From: an uncultured Erythrobacteraceae bacterium
Lineage (GTDB): Bacteria > Pseudomonadota > Alphaproteobacteria > Sphingomonadales > Sphingomonadaceae
Direction: 5' to 3'
Length of the DNA stretch: 64,000 nucleotides
NCBI GenBank assembly: GCA_946482075.1
Contig: CAMLQG010000005.1
Span: 5,556-69,555, forward strand
Shown: in pieces, positions 37,556 through 47,263 of the stretch
How the letters are laid out: each line of letters starts with the position of its first letter
How positions within the stretch are numbered: position 1 is the first letter of the stretch
The notes under the pieces: generated by a model
What the model was told of the DNA's origin: nothing
The model's database searches: none
Seen by the model: the letters and a program-made list of their open reading frames with translations, nothing else
Made by a program: the position numbers and the translations under genes

Positions 37556-38206
37556 TCATCGCGTGACGTTATAGGCCAGCTGGTCGTTATCGAGCTGGAA
37601 GCCGACCAGCAGTTCGAAGCTGGCGCGTGCCACGGCGGCGCGGACTTCGGGCTGGCCCAGCGGATCGATCGCCGCGTCCGAATCGCCCGACTTGCGCTTG
37701 CGGGTGATCTGCTTGCGGATGTCTTCCGACAGCGTCGCTTCGGCGCGGTCGATATAAGCTCCGGCCTGGGCGGTCGCCTGCGCGCGTTCCTGGCCGGCCG
37801 CGAAATTGATCGTCACCGTGCCCACCCGCTTGCTCACCACGGTGCTGCCGCCGCGCATGACGGTGGCGAAATAGGGCAGCCGCAGAGTGGCCGGACCGCT
37901 CACATCGGTGCGACGGGCGAACACGTCGAACGAGGCCACCGAATAGACCTGCGCGCCGGTATCGTCGCAAGTGGCGCGGACATTGGTGATGTTCGCGGTC
38001 GCCGCGATCGCCTGGGCCGTCTTTTCTCCGCTGCCGTTGAACAGCGTGATGTCGCCGGTATTGTCCGGAATGCCGACCGAGGGACATGGCGTGCGCAGCG
38101 CGGTGATGCCGATGCCTTCCTGAACGACGATGTCGCCCTTCGACTTGCACCCGGCTAGCGCCGCGGCGAGAGCAATCACAGTGAACAGGCGGAAACGAAC
38201 ACTCAT
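37556..38206 (-). CDS. Predicted lipoprotein of unknown function
   Basis: The 216-residue protein has a short signal peptide with lipobox ALAGC (Cys near residue 20). The body contains two beta-rich stretches with [25 protein letters not shown] split by short loops, a pattern of envelope proteins, and ends AYNVTR. I do not recognise a family with a known role. The start ATG 38204-38206 is the only one that exposes the signal peptide. It is divergent from ispH. Confidence 0.8.
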   Translation of the reverse strand: MSVRFRLFTVIALAAALAGCKSKGDIVVQEGIGITALRTPCPSVGIPDNTGDITLFNGSGEKTAQAIAATANITNVRATCDDTGAQVYSVASFDVFARRTDVSGPATLRLPYFATVMRGGSTVVSKRVGTVTINFAAGQERAQATAQAGAYIDRAEATLSEDIRKQITRKRKSGDSDAAIDPLGQPEVRAAVARASFELLVGFQLDNDQLAYNVTR

Positions 38207-38314
38207 CGTCAATCCTCGTCGAACGGGTGGGCAATCCCTAGGGCCTGTCCCATTAAACTGCAACGGTTCTGGCGGGCCTTCCACGAAAGCCCATCGCGCG
38301 CTAGAGGCAGCCAG

Positions 38315-39295
38315 ATGAATGCCCCCTTTCCCGAACCCGCGCGCGGGAAGAATGCGACCCGCCTGCCGCTGACCGTGCTGGTTGCGGCGCCGCGCGGTTT
38401 CTGCGCCGGGGTGGACCGCGCGATCGAGATCGTGGAACGCGCGCTCGAACGGTTCGGACCGCCGGTCTATGTCCGGCACGAAATCGTACATAACCGCTAT
38501 GTGGTCGACGAACTGAAAGCCAAGGGCGCGATCTTCGTCGAGGAACTGGATCAGGTACCCGATGATGCGCCGGTGGTCTTCAGCGCGCATGGCGTGCCGA
38601 AATCGGTGCCTGCCGAAGCCGAACGGCGCGAGCTGACCTATCTCGATGCGACCTGCCCGCTGGTCAGCAAAGTCCATCGCCAGGCGGAACGGCAGATCGA
38701 AGCCGGGCGGCATATCGTGTTTATCGGCCATCGCGGTCATCCCGAAGTGATCGGCACGCAGGGCCAGGTGCCGGAAGGTTCGATCACGCTGGTGGAAACG
38801 GTGGCGGATGTCCTCGCGCTCGATTTCCCGAAAGACGCGGCGCTGTCCTTCCTGACGCAGACCACGCTTTCGGTGGACGATACCGCTGCGGTCGTCGCCA
38901 AGCTCAGGGATCGCTATCCCGCCATCGTCGGCCCCAAGGCAGAGGACATCTGCTATGCCACTTCCAACCGGCAAGCGGCGGTAAAGGTGATCGCGCCCGA
39001 CGCGGATCTGGTGCTGGTGATCGGTGCGCCGAACAGCTCCAACTCGCTGCGGCTGGTGGAAGTGGCCGAACGCTGCGGCACATCGGCCCGACTGATCCAG
39101 CGGGCCAGCGAGATCGATCCCGCCTGGCTCGACGGCGTGGGCACGGTCGGGCTCACCGCAGGCGCGTCCGCCCCGGAAACGCTGGTGCGCGAAGTGATCG
39201 AGCGGCTGGGTGAATGGCGCGACGTGGAGGAACACAACCTCGTCACCGCCGAAGAGAAGATGGTCTTCAAGCTGCCTCGCCAGCTGATCGACTAG
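38315..39295 (+). CDS. ispH: 4-hydroxy-3-methylbut-2-enyl diphosphate reductase
   Basis: Last step of the MEP isoprenoid pathway, an Fe-S enzyme of 326 residues. The three cluster cysteines are Cys30 ([10 protein letters not shown]), Cys114 ([10 protein letters not shown]) and Cys213 ([11 protein letters not shown]). thrB starts one base after the stop, and rnhA follows, the usual order in alphaproteobacteria. Confidence 0.97.
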   Translation: MNAPFPEPARGKNATRLPLTVLVAAPRGFCAGVDRAIEIVERALERFGPPVYVRHEIVHNRYVVDELKAKGAIFVEELDQVPDDAPVVFSAHGVPKSVPAEAERRELTYLDATCPLVSKVHRQAERQIEAGRHIVFIGHRGHPEVIGTQGQVPEGSITLVETVADVLALDFPKDAALSFLTQTTLSVDDTAAVVAKLRDRYPAIVGPKAEDICYATSNRQAAVKVIAPDADLVLVIGAPNSSNSLRLVEVAERCGTSARLIQRASEIDPAWLDGVGTVGLTAGASAPETLVREVIERLGEWRDVEEHNLVTAEEKMVFKLPRQLID

Positions 39296-39296
39296 A

Positions 39297-40262
39297 ATGG
39301 CGGTCTATACCCATCTGGGCGCGGAGGAACTGGCCGCGCTGATCGCCGAATATGATGTGGGCGAGCTGGTTTCAGCCAAAGGCATCGCCGAAGGCGTGTC
39401 CAACAGCAACTGGCTGGTGGAAACCACGCGCGACCGCTTCATCCTGACCATGTATGAAAGCCGCACCGAGCTTTCCGATCTGCCGTTCTTCCTGGGTCTG
39501 CTGGATCATCTGGCTGCCAGGCACTGCCCCGTTCCGCGCACGATCCACGACCGCGCGGGCGCCGCCTTCCGCATGATCGGCGAAAAAGCGGTAGCGCTGA
39601 TCGAATTCCTGCCCGGCGTCTCGGTCGACAAGCCGCGCGAAGCACAAGCGCGCGCGGTGGGAGCAGCGCTTGCAGGCATCCACCTCGCTTCCGCCGATTT
39701 CGCCGGCGACCGCGCCAACAGCCTCGGACTGCAAGGCTGGAATGCGCTGATCGACGCTTGCGGGATATCGGGGCTGGCGAAGATCGATTCCGCCCTGCCC
39801 GCGTTGGTGGAACGTGAAATCGCTTTCCTGCGCGGTGCGTGGCCGCAGGGTCTGCCGCGATCGGTGATCCATGCCGATCTGTTTCCGGACAATGTCCTGA
39901 TGCTGGGCGACAATGTCAGCGGGCTGATCGACTTCTACTTCGCCTGCACCGACATCACCGCCTACGACCTCGCCGTCACCCATGCGGCCTGGTGCTTCGA
40001 CACGTCCGGCCGGACTTTCGCGCCCGAAGTCGCGGCCGCGCTGATGGCCGGATATGAAAGCGTGCGTCCTCTTTCCGAAGCGGAGCGCACGGCGCTGCCG
40101 ACGCTCGCTCGCGCGGCCGCGATGCGCTTCACCGCGACCCGCGCCTATGACTGGTTGCATACGCCGGACGATGCGTTGGTGACACGCAAGGATCCGATGG
40201 CATTCGCGCGCAGATCGCGCTTTTATGCGGATTGCGGCGCAAGCGCATTCCAGTTAGCGTGA
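39297..40262 (+). CDS. thrB: Homoserine kinase type II
   Basis: Phosphorylates homoserine in threonine synthesis. The 321-residue protein is of the aminoglycoside phosphotransferase-like type, not the GHMP type: it has [11 protein letters not shown], the Brenner motif [13 protein letters not shown] and [18 protein letters not shown]. It lies between ispH and rnhA. Confidence 0.95.
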   Translation: MAVYTHLGAEELAALIAEYDVGELVSAKGIAEGVSNSNWLVETTRDRFILTMYESRTELSDLPFFLGLLDHLAARHCPVPRTIHDRAGAAFRMIGEKAVALIEFLPGVSVDKPREAQARAVGAALAGIHLASADFAGDRANSLGLQGWNALIDACGISGLAKIDSALPALVEREIAFLRGAWPQGLPRSVIHADLFPDNVLMLGDNVSGLIDFYFACTDITAYDLAVTHAAWCFDTSGRTFAPEVAAALMAGYESVRPLSEAERTALPTLARAAAMRFTATRAYDWLHTPDDALVTRKDPMAFARRSRFYADCGASAFQLA

Positions 40263-40275
40263 TCTGACAAACCAT

Positions 40276-40728
40276 ATGAAAATCGTCGATATCTTCACGG
40301 ACGGCGCCTGCAAGGGCAATCCAGGCCCCGGCGGCTGGGGTGCGCTGCTGCGCATGGGCAAGCACGAGAAGGAGCTTTCAGGCTCCGAACCCGACACGAC
40401 CAACAACCGGATGGAAATGACTGCCGTGATCCGCGCCCTGGATGCGCTGATCGAGCCGTGCGAGATCAACCTCTACACCGACAGCAAATATGTCATGGAC
40501 GGCATGACCAAGTGGGTCCATGGCTGGCGGAAGAAGGGCTGGGTCAACGCCAGCAAGCAGCCGGTGCGCAACGCTGATCTCTGGCACGAGCTGATCGCAT
40601 CGGGCGAACGCCACCGGATCAACTGGAACTGGGTACGCGGCCATGATGGCCACCCCGAGAATGAGCGGGTGGACAAGCTGGCAAGCAATGCGGCGCTCGA
40701 GGCCGCACGCGCGCTGACGCAGGACTGA
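40276..40728 (+). CDS. rnhA: Ribonuclease HI
   Basis: Degrades the RNA strand of RNA-DNA hybrids. The 150-residue protein has the catalytic residues Asp9, Glu47, Asp69 and Asp133, and His123 in [13 protein letters not shown]. It follows thrB by 13 bases. Confidence 0.97.
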   Translation: MKIVDIFTDGACKGNPGPGGWGALLRMGKHEKELSGSEPDTTNNRMEMTAVIRALDALIEPCEINLYTDSKYVMDGMTKWVHGWRKKGWVNASKQPVRNADLWHELIASGERHRINWNWVRGHDGHPENERVDKLASNAALEAARALTQD

Positions 40729-40785
40729 CCTGCCCAACGGAAGAACAGTGACCTGCCAAGGTCTGGCCGGGGGGTAAAGAAGCGC

Positions 40786-41499
40786 ATGGAGAAAGTGATC
40801 TACGCCCTGTGGCGCGAGAGCGGGACGAACCGCGAGAATTTCAATGCCCGCCTGCTCGAGGACCTGGCGCCGCAATTGCAGCCGCTCGTCCATGGCCTGC
40901 GCTTCAATATCCAGGACGATGCCGTCGCAGGAGCGTCCGCTCCGCGCTTTTCCTCAACGCAGCCGCTTATGGAGGCTTTCGTCCAGCTCTGGGTCGACAG
41001 CGCCGTCGATCATCTGCGTGAAGCGGTCGATCGCACGATCGCTCCCTTTGCCGCACGCTACGCCGCCTGGCTGGTCAGCGAATCCGCAGTACTGCCTAAC
41101 CGCGCTGGTGCGGGTCCGCTGGGCCAGCGGCTGCGGGCCTATAATCACATCGCCGTCATCTCCATCCCACCGCGCCTGACATGGCGTGCCTGGCAGGACA
41201 TCTGGCAGAACCATCATACGCAAGTCGCGGTGGAGACGCAGTCGAACTTCGAATATCTCCAGAACCTGATCGTCCGTCCGCTGACCTACGCCGCCGCACC
41301 CTACGCGGCGATCATCGAGGAAAGCTTCCCGTCCGAAGCGATGATCGACGAGGCCGCTTTCCTCGACGCGATCGGCGATCCGGCGCGGTTGGCCGCCAAC
41401 CGCGAGCGGTTATACCGCAGCACCTTCAGCTTCGTCGACGAAGGCGGCTTCGACCTGATCCCGACAAGCCAGTACGACTTCAAGCGCCTCGGACTCTAG
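40786..41499 (+). CDS. Hypothetical protein, EthD-like dimeric alpha-beta barrel
   Basis: A 237-residue protein with two similar halves of the ferredoxin-like, EthD type: MEKVIYALWRESG...and AYNHIAVISIPPRLTW followed by a helical stretch. Related proteins occur next to TonB receptors and degradative genes, but no activity can be assigned and the EthD label rests on pattern only. There is no signal peptide. It is convergent with the TonB-dependent receptor. Confidence 0.65.
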   Translation: MEKVIYALWRESGTNRENFNARLLEDLAPQLQPLVHGLRFNIQDDAVAGASAPRFSSTQPLMEAFVQLWVDSAVDHLREAVDRTIAPFAARYAAWLVSESAVLPNRAGAGPLGQRLRAYNHIAVISIPPRLTWRAWQDIWQNHHTQVAVETQSNFEYLQNLIVRPLTYAAAPYAAIIEESFPSEAMIDEAAFLDAIGDPARLAANRERLYRSTFSFVDEGGFDLIPTSQYDFKRLGL

Positions 41500-41526
41500 A
41501 ACGCCTGCCATCGCACACCCGGATCG

Positions 41527-43836
41527 TCAGAAGTTCACGCGCATCTTCATGCCATAGGTCCGCGGCAGAGCCGGGGAGCCGTACACGCCGCCGCCCTGCG
41601 GGATCGATCCGGTCTGCGCGTTGGTCTGCAGCTGATCGTAATATTTCTCGTCGAACAGATTGTTCACGTACCAGGATATCTGGAAACGTTCGTCCGGCGG
41701 CGTGATCGACCCGCTCAGATTGACCACGGTGAAGCTGTCCTGCCGGGCATAGCGCTGAGGCCCGCCGGCCCCGGCCTGGAAATCATATTTGCTGCTGTAC
41801 CGGGCAGACAGCGTGATGTTTCCGTTCCAATCGCCGAATAGCGGGAAATCGTATGTGATCGAGCCGTTGAGCATCCATTTGGGTGACAGCGTGGTGGGGA
41901 AGCCCTTGAGGTTCTCCGTCGCGCCGAGGATCAGGTCCTGGCCGAAGACCGGACTGAAGGCGACATCGAACACCGAAGCGCTCTCGAAGCTGGTGAAGCG
42001 CGAATTGAGATAGGCCACGCCCGCCTGCAGCGTGAGGCCGTCGGTAGCCCGGAAGCGGATATTCGCTTCCGCGCCATCCGCCTTGGCCGTGGCTGCGTTC
42101 TGCTGCACCACCGCGCCGACCGAAGTATCGATCGCGGCGACCTGGATGTCCTTGGACTTGGTGTGGAACGCGGCGAGATCGAGCCACAGCCGGTCATCGA
42201 GCAGACGCAGCTTGGCGCCGATCTCGAAGCCGTCGATCTTCTCGGGCTTGAGCGCTACCTGCGGGAAGATCTGCGGCGCATTGAACCCGCCGCTCTTGAA
42301 GCCGCCGGAATAGCTGGCGTAGAAATTCAGCGGACCGGTATCGTAACTGAGTACGACGCGCGGCGTGAAGCTGTTCCAGCTGTCGCTCTGGTGGACGGTT
42401 GCGGGGAAGAAGGCGAGCGGGATGCCGAAAGCGGTCGCGACATCGGCATTGCTGTAGATCTGGATGGCCTTCTTGTCCTTGCTGAAGCGGCCGCCGGCGG
42501 TCAGCTTCAGCCGGTCGGTGATCTGGAGATAGGCCTCGCCGTAGATCGCGTAATTCTCGATCCGGATGTGGTTGTCGAACACGGGGATCAGCGGACCGAA
42601 CGCATTGCCGGACAGGACGGCCGCGAAGCGCGCCTTGGTCTTCTGATAGGCGGCGCCCAGCATGAAATTGAACATGCCGTCGAAATTGGAAGAGACGCGG
42701 GTCTCGGTGGTGAATGTCTTGTCGAACGCGCTGGGCACGGTCGACGGCGCATCGGGATCGAGCCGATTGGGGATTTCCCTCACCGCCGTGACAGCGGTGG
42801 AGCCCGGAAGGTTGGGACAGAAATCGAAGTCGTTGACGAAGATGTTCTCGTTCTCCGCGCAGGAGGTGAGCTTCGTATGGCGATAGGCGGTCACGCTCGA
42901 GATGCTGAACTTGTCGCCATCGTAATTGAGATGGAGGCTGCCTCCATAGACACGGGCCCAGTTCTCGCCGCCCTGGGAATCAAGCACGCGCGGTGAACGG
43001 ATCGTCTCGTAGAAGCCCAGGCCCGTCGGCGTGTTGGTCCCGTCGATCACCTGGTTGCGGATGTAGTCCATCTTGATTTCCTGGTACTCGCCCTTCAGCA
43101 CCATCTTGAAATCGTCGGTCGGCTCCCACAGCGCCTTGCCGCGGAACTGTAACCGTTTTGCCTGGCCGTTCATGTCGCCGCTGACGACATTCCTGTTGTA
43201 GCCGTCGCGCTCGTCATATCCGCCGGCGAACCTCAGGGCGAAAGTCTCGCCGATCGGCAGGTTCAGTACCGCTTCGGCATGCCGCGTATCGAGATTGCCG
43301 TAACCGACCTCGACATGGCCTTCGAGCTCATGCGTCGGATCGTTGGTCGTGATGAGGATCGCGCCGCCCGTCGCGTTGCGGCCATAAAGCGTGCCCTGCG
43401 GCCCCTTGAGCACCTGCAGCTGGGATACGTCGACCAGACCGGCCGAGCCGAACTGCGTCTGCAGATACACGTCGTCGATATAGACGGCGACACTGCCTTC
43501 GAGGCCCGGGCCGGAGAAATTGGTCCCACGCCCACGAATATAGGGATTGATGGTGCCATTATCCTCTGGAAACGTCAGCCCCGGCGTCACGAATTGGAGA
43601 TTCTTCGTTTCATAGACCCCGAACCGTTCCGCATCGTCGGCGGACAGCGCAGTCACCGAGATCGGAACGTCCTGAAGCCGTTCCTCGCGACGCTGGGCAG
43701 TAACGATGATTTCGTCCGATTGCGTCTCGACTGCGGTGGCGGTGGACTGCGCAAGAGCAGACTGGCCGCCCAAAGCGCAGCCGGACAAGGATATGCCGAT
43801 AAACAGGGCGCGCCGATAATGGCTGGAAACCGTCAT
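41527..43836 (-). CDS. TonB-dependent outer membrane receptor
   Basis: Active importer of a bulky substrate, 769 residues. A signal peptide ends near ALAQ (residue 30), the TonB box is DEIIVTAQRREERLQDVPIS, the plug domain has NGTINPYIRGRGTNF and YGRNATGGAILI, and the barrel ends in VNF with a terminal Phe. It resembles the large sphingomonad family annotated as catechol, vitamin B12 or xenobiotic receptors; the substrate cannot be told. ATG 43834-43836 is preceded by GGGGAGA. The upstream 456 bp are AT-rich and hold dyads. Confidence 0.93.
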   Translation of the reverse strand: MTVSSHYRRALFIGISLSGCALGGQSALAQSTATAVETQSDEIIVTAQRREERLQDVPISVTALSADDAERFGVYETKNLQFVTPGLTFPEDNGTINPYIRGRGTNFSGPGLEGSVAVYIDDVYLQTQFGSAGLVDVSQLQVLKGPQGTLYGRNATGGAILITTNDPTHELEGHVEVGYGNLDTRHAEAVLNLPIGETFALRFAGGYDERDGYNRNVVSGDMNGQAKRLQFRGKALWEPTDDFKMVLKGEYQEIKMDYIRNQVIDGTNTPTGLGFYETIRSPRVLDSQGGENWARVYGGSLHLNYDGDKFSISSVTAYRHTKLTSCAENENIFVNDFDFCPNLPGSTAVTAVREIPNRLDPDAPSTVPSAFDKTFTTETRVSSNFDGMFNFMLGAAYQKTKARFAAVLSGNAFGPLIPVFDNHIRIENYAIYGEAYLQITDRLKLTAGGRFSKDKKAIQIYSNADVATAFGIPLAFFPATVHQSDSWNSFTPRVVLSYDTGPLNFYASYSGGFKSGGFNAPQIFPQVALKPEKIDGFEIGAKLRLLDDRLWLDLAAFHTKSKDIQVAAIDTSVGAVVQQNAATAKADGAEANIRFRATDGLTLQAGVAYLNSRFTSFESASVFDVAFSPVFGQDLILGATENLKGFPTTLSPKWMLNGSITYDFPLFGDWNGNITLSARYSSKYDFQAGAGGPQRYARQDSFTVVNLSGSITPPDERFQISWYVNNLFDEKYYDQLQTNAQTGSIPQGGGVYGSPALPRTYGMKMRVNF

Positions 43837-44292
43837 GATCACTCTCCCCTTATGGCCGCATTTCGACGCGTCCTGCGCCGAACGGCTCAGAGGAGGCCTA
43901 TCGAGCAAAAAATGAACAATCAATCATAATTGACATGGAAATCGGGATGAAATCGAAAATATCTATCCAAATGTGATTAAAAATACTCAATAAAATAGTA
44001 CAATTTATCCTATTACTGATGAACATAGGTTCATTGATATCATCAAGACCTGACGGTGAATTGCTTTTCGGGCGCCGCCTCATGGCCGCTCTGGGCCCAT
44101 CCAGACGCTGCCAGCCCAAACAAGCTCTTGGCGCACCAGCCGGCGTTCAGCCGTCAGGGCGCGTCTGGCCGTCGCTGGAAGCGTAGGTCGCCAGCCGCAT
44201 CAAATTGCCGCCATGGAAGGCTGCTGGTGAACCACCCGTACTTACTTACCGGCGGACGGGCCGGATGGGTGCTCAGCCTGTGATCGGATCGA
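43837..44292. other. 456-bp gene-free region, AT-rich in part
   Basis: No gene is supported here. The part at about 43915-44050 is much richer in A and T than its surroundings and holds the dyads listed next; it probably contains the promoter of the TonB receptor. The part toward 44292 is GC-rich with no recognisable signal. Confidence 0.6.
44019..44046. promoter_or_regulatory. Two dyads upstream of the TonB receptor
   Basis: ATGAAC-ATAG-GTTCAT (44019-44034) has perfect 6-base arms, and TTGAT-ATC-ATCAA (44034-44046) has perfect 5-base arms. They touch end to end in the AT-rich segment, about 185 bp before the receptor start. Candidate sites for a regulator not encoded in this window. Confidence 0.45.
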
Positions 44293-44469
44293 TCAGTCCG
44301 CGTCCACCAGATCGGCGCCGGGGCCGTTCTTCTTGATGGATTCGATCGCGTTCTTCGCGCCGGAGCGGGAGGAATAGCCTTCCGTCCAGAAGATCGTTTC
44401 CTTGTTATAGCAAAAATAGGCGACGTACTCGCCCTTCTTGTTCTTACGAATCTCGAAACGGTGCGCCAT
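44293..44469 (-). CDS. DUF1508 (YegP-like) protein
   Basis: A 58-residue protein of the DUF1508 family: FEIRKNKKGEYVAYFCYN, then SRSGAKNAIESIKKN. Members fold into a small beta-alpha unit of unknown function. ATG 44467-44469 is preceded by GGGAGA; a longer form to 44499 has no ribosome site. Confidence 0.9.
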   Translation of the reverse strand: MAHRFEIRKNKKGEYVAYFCYNKETIFWTEGYSSRSGAKNAIESIKKNGPGADLVDAD

Positions 44470-44532
44470 TCTGGATCTCCCTATTATTCCCGCAGCCAAT
44501 CTACCACGAACCCCACCGAAGGCGAGGGGCGT

Positions 44533-45525
44533 TCACTCTTTCCGTGCGGGCACTTCCCGATCAAGGAAATCGTCGATAGCCGCCAAGGCACGGTCGCGGA
44601 CCGGATCGACCTCGCGCAGGATCTCGTGCCGCGCCTCCTCTCCGAAGGCGACAAGTTCGCCATGCGGCAGGCGGCGTGCAGCCGCTTCCATCGCATCGAA
44701 GCCGACCAGACGATCGATCCGCGTGCCGAGGATCAGCACTGGCTGGGCCACGCGTTCGAGCACGCCCTTGCGGAACAGCGCATTCATCGAGCGATAGGCT
44801 GCGGCGAGCCAGCCCCAGCTGCCCGGACCCATCGCGGTTTCCGGTCGTTCCTTGCGCCACCACAGTTCATCGTCATAGCGATCCTGGTCATGCGTCAACA
44901 GGCGGACACGATCCTGCGGCGGTTCGCCTGGCCGTTCGCTCCACTTCCATGCAGGCCGGCGGCGATCGCCGATCCGCGCCATCACGCTCGCCATCCAGCC
45001 GAGCACCGGAGGGGGCACGCCGATCGGCGCAAGGCCGAGCATCGGGGTGGACAGGACGAGCGCATCAGGCACGATCCGCCCTTCCGCCGTCGCGCGCAAG
45101 ACCAGATGCCCGCCCATGGAATGGCCGACGAGGACATGCGGGCCCGGCCTTTGGTTAATCCACTCGCGCCAGAAGGCGACGAGATCCTCGATCCAGATGC
45201 CGAAATCGTCGACATGGCCGGTCGTGGCGTCCCGCCCGAGCCGGCCCGATCCCGCCTGGCCACGCCAGTCCACCGCCGTCACGCCCCATCCGCCTTCGGA
45301 CCAATAGGCCAATGTTTCGAGATATTTCTCGTAGGCGTCTCCCCGTCCGGGAAGGAACAGGAGCGAACCCCGCCGGCCCTGCGGCCAGTCGATCCGGCGG
45401 ATCGCGAAACCGTCCGGCGCCGCCCAGCGGCTTTCCACCACACCCGGCGGTATGGCGCGCCGGGCACCATTAGTCGCGGCTGCTAACGCGGGGGCGACAT
45501 CCGCGCCGACTGAATCACCCCTAAT
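44533..45525 (-). CDS. Alpha/beta hydrolase, lysophospholipase-like
   Basis: Serine hydrolase of the COG2267 group. The nucleophile is in VGHSMGGHL, the Asp in LILGTRIDRLV, and the His near the end in ARHEILRE, giving a full catalytic triad. There is no ATG in the right place: from ATT 45525 the frame follows AGGAGG by five bases, while GTG codons at 45441 and 45438 have no ribosome site and TTG 45585 is far upstream. The conserved-looking RRAIPPG lies before the GTG codons, which favours the upstream start. It is divergent from cpaA; the link to it is only by position. Confidence 0.85.
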   Translation of the reverse strand: MRGDSVGADVAPALAAATNGARRAIPPGVVESRWAAPDGFAIRRIDWPQGRRGSLLFLPGRGDAYEKYLETLAYWSEGGWGVTAVDWRGQAGSGRLGRDATTGHVDDFGIWIEDLVAFWREWINQRPGPHVLVGHSMGGHLVLRATAEGRIVPDALVLSTPMLGLAPIGVPPPVLGWMASVMARIGDRRRPAWKWSERPGEPPQDRVRLLTHDQDRYDDELWWRKERPETAMGPGSWGWLAAAYRSMNALFRKGVLERVAQPVLILGTRIDRLVGFDAMEAAARRLPHGELVAFGEEARHEILREVDPVRDRALAAIDDFLDREVPARKE

Positions 45526-45606
45526 ATCAGCCTCCTGCTGGTGGTTACTATTTAGTAAGCCCTGTACTTTACCACGTCCTCCCAATGGGCATCTGGGGGG
45601 CCTTCA

Positions 45607-46101
45607 ATGCATAGCGGATTTTTCCAAGACTGTCTGCTCGCCGCCTTGGCGGTTGCGCTGATCGTCGCGGCATCCACGGACATACGCCGCCGCCAGATCG
45701 ACAACTGGCTCAATGCAGCCATCGGGCTTGGTGCGCCGTTGTTCTGGTGGGCAAGCGGCATGGCGCTGTGGCCCGATGCAGCCATTCAGCTCGGCCTTGC
45801 CGCCGGCACCTTTGCGGTGCTGGCAGCTCTCTTCGCGTTCGGCGCAATGGGCGGAGGCGACGTGAAGCTGCTTACCGTGCTGGCGCTCTGGATCCGGCCG
45901 GAACTGTTCCTGAACCTCATCCTGATCATGGCGCTGGTCGGTGGCCTGCTGACGATCGTGATGGGCGGCTGGCACATCGCCCGGCGGCAGCGCGACAAGC
46001 TCGCCATTCCCTATGGAGTGGCCATCGCTTTCGCGGGGCTGTTCGTACTCTGCACCCAATACCTGCCCGGAAGCCTCGCTCCCGGCGGGATTTCGGGGTG
46101 A
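45607..46101 (+). CDS. cpaA: Prepilin peptidase CpaA/TadV
   Basis: Cleaves the leader of Flp-type prepilins. The 164-residue membrane protein has the two catalytic aspartates, Asp25 in STDIRRR and Asp85 in GAMGGGDVKLL, and about six membrane segments. It lacks the methylase domain, as is normal for this class. First gene of the tad operon here. Confidence 0.93.
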   Translation: MHSGFFQDCLLAALAVALIVAASTDIRRRQIDNWLNAAIGLGAPLFWWASGMALWPDAAIQLGLAAGTFAVLAALFAFGAMGGGDVKLLTVLALWIRPELFLNLILIMALVGGLLTIVMGGWHIARRQRDKLAIPYGVAIAFAGLFVLCTQYLPGSLAPGGISG

Positions 46102-46187
46102 ACTTCATTTTAACCACTTTCGACTTACGCACTGGGGATCGATTCCGCCCGGCAGGCTCCGGGCGCAGACAGGGGGCTTAAAGAGCC

Positions 46188-47192
46188 ATGGATAGGAAGA
46201 AGCTGATATTGCTGGTGGGCGCGCTGGTTATCGCGATCGGTACCGCGCTGGCTGCCCGAAGCATGCTCGCAGGCGGATCGGCGCCGAAGGCCCAGGCGGC
46301 AGCGCCCGCACCGACCGGCCCGAAAGTGCTCGTGGCGCAGCGCGTGCTGCCCGTCGGCACGATCATCACCGCCGATGCGATGTCCTACCAGCCCTGGCCC
46401 AAAGACATGGTCGAGAACGCCTATTTCATCGATGGCGAAGCGGATATGAGCAAGCTGCTCGGCACGGTGGTGCGCTATCCTATCTCCGCCGGCGAGCCGG
46501 TGACGCAGGGCGCTCTCGTCAGCCCCGGCGATCGCGGCTTCCTGGCAGCAGCGCTCGGCCCCGGCATGCGTGCCGTGACGGTTCCCGTCTCCGCCAAGAC
46601 CGGCGTCGGCGGCTTCGTTTTCCCGGGCGACCGGGTGGACCTGGTGCTGACGCAGACCGTCAAGGGCGAGGAAGGCCAGCCGCTCAAGGCCGCCGAGACG
46701 ATCCTGCGCAATCTCCGCGTGCTCGCGACCGACCAGTCAACGGAAAGCACGACGGTGGACGGCAAGACCGTGGTCCGCGCTTTCCGCACCGTTACGCTCG
46801 AAGTCACGCCGAAGATCGCCGAAAAGGTCGCCGTCGCGCAGACGATCGGCACGCTCAGCCTCTCGCTGCGCTCTATCGCCGACAATGACAAGGATCTGGA
46901 ACGCGCCATCGCGTCCGGCGAGATCACCATTCCCGAAGGCACTTCACCCAAGGACGAGGAGAAATTCCTCCGCCGCGCGATCGCCCAGCCGTCCGACGGC
47001 GCCAGCACTTTCGCCACCGGCGGCGATGTCTCGCGCTTCCAGCGTCGCAGCATGCCGGCCACCGAGCCTGTCCGCAACGGCTACGCCATGGCGAATGGCG
47101 GCGCCCCTGCCGCGATCCCGACCGGGCCCGTGGTCCGCATCTCGCGCGGCAAGCAGGTCGAAGCCGTTCCGGTAGGGGGGCAAGTAAGATGA
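46188..47192 (+). CDS. cpaB: Flp pilus assembly protein CpaB
   Basis: Periplasmic assembly protein of 334 residues with an N-terminal membrane anchor (residues 4-26), a SAF domain (VLVAQRVLPVGTIITADAM) and the RcpC/CpaB domain (VTVPVSAKTGVGGFVFPGDRV). Its TGA overlaps a possible upstream start of cpaC. Confidence 0.93.
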   Translation: MDRKKLILLVGALVIAIGTALAARSMLAGGSAPKAQAAAPAPTGPKVLVAQRVLPVGTIITADAMSYQPWPKDMVENAYFIDGEADMSKLLGTVVRYPISAGEPVTQGALVSPGDRGFLAAALGPGMRAVTVPVSAKTGVGGFVFPGDRVDLVLTQTVKGEEGQPLKAAETILRNLRVLATDQSTESTTVDGKTVVRAFRTVTLEVTPKIAEKVAVAQTIGTLSLSLRSIADNDKDLERAIASGEITIPEGTSPKDEEKFLRRAIAQPSDGASTFATGGDVSRFQRRSMPATEPVRNGYAMANGGAPAAIPTGPVVRISRGKQVEAVPVGGQVR

Positions 47193-47263
47193 CCGACTTC
47201 GTCACTACCGCCGCATCTGGCGTGAAAGCCGGCCGGGGGGCCGTGAAATCTAGGGGCAACAGC

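Noticed and set aside
35905..37566. Long plus-strand frame antisense to argS
   Set aside because: argS carries all class I motifs; the antisense product has none.
37556..39235. Extension of the lipoprotein frame through ispH
   Set aside because: ispH on the plus strand is certain, and the extension hides a clear lipoprotein signal peptide.
43898..44119. Short minus-strand frame in the AT-rich region as a small protein
   Set aside because: No ribosome site, and it overlaps the likely promoter and dyads of the receptor gene.
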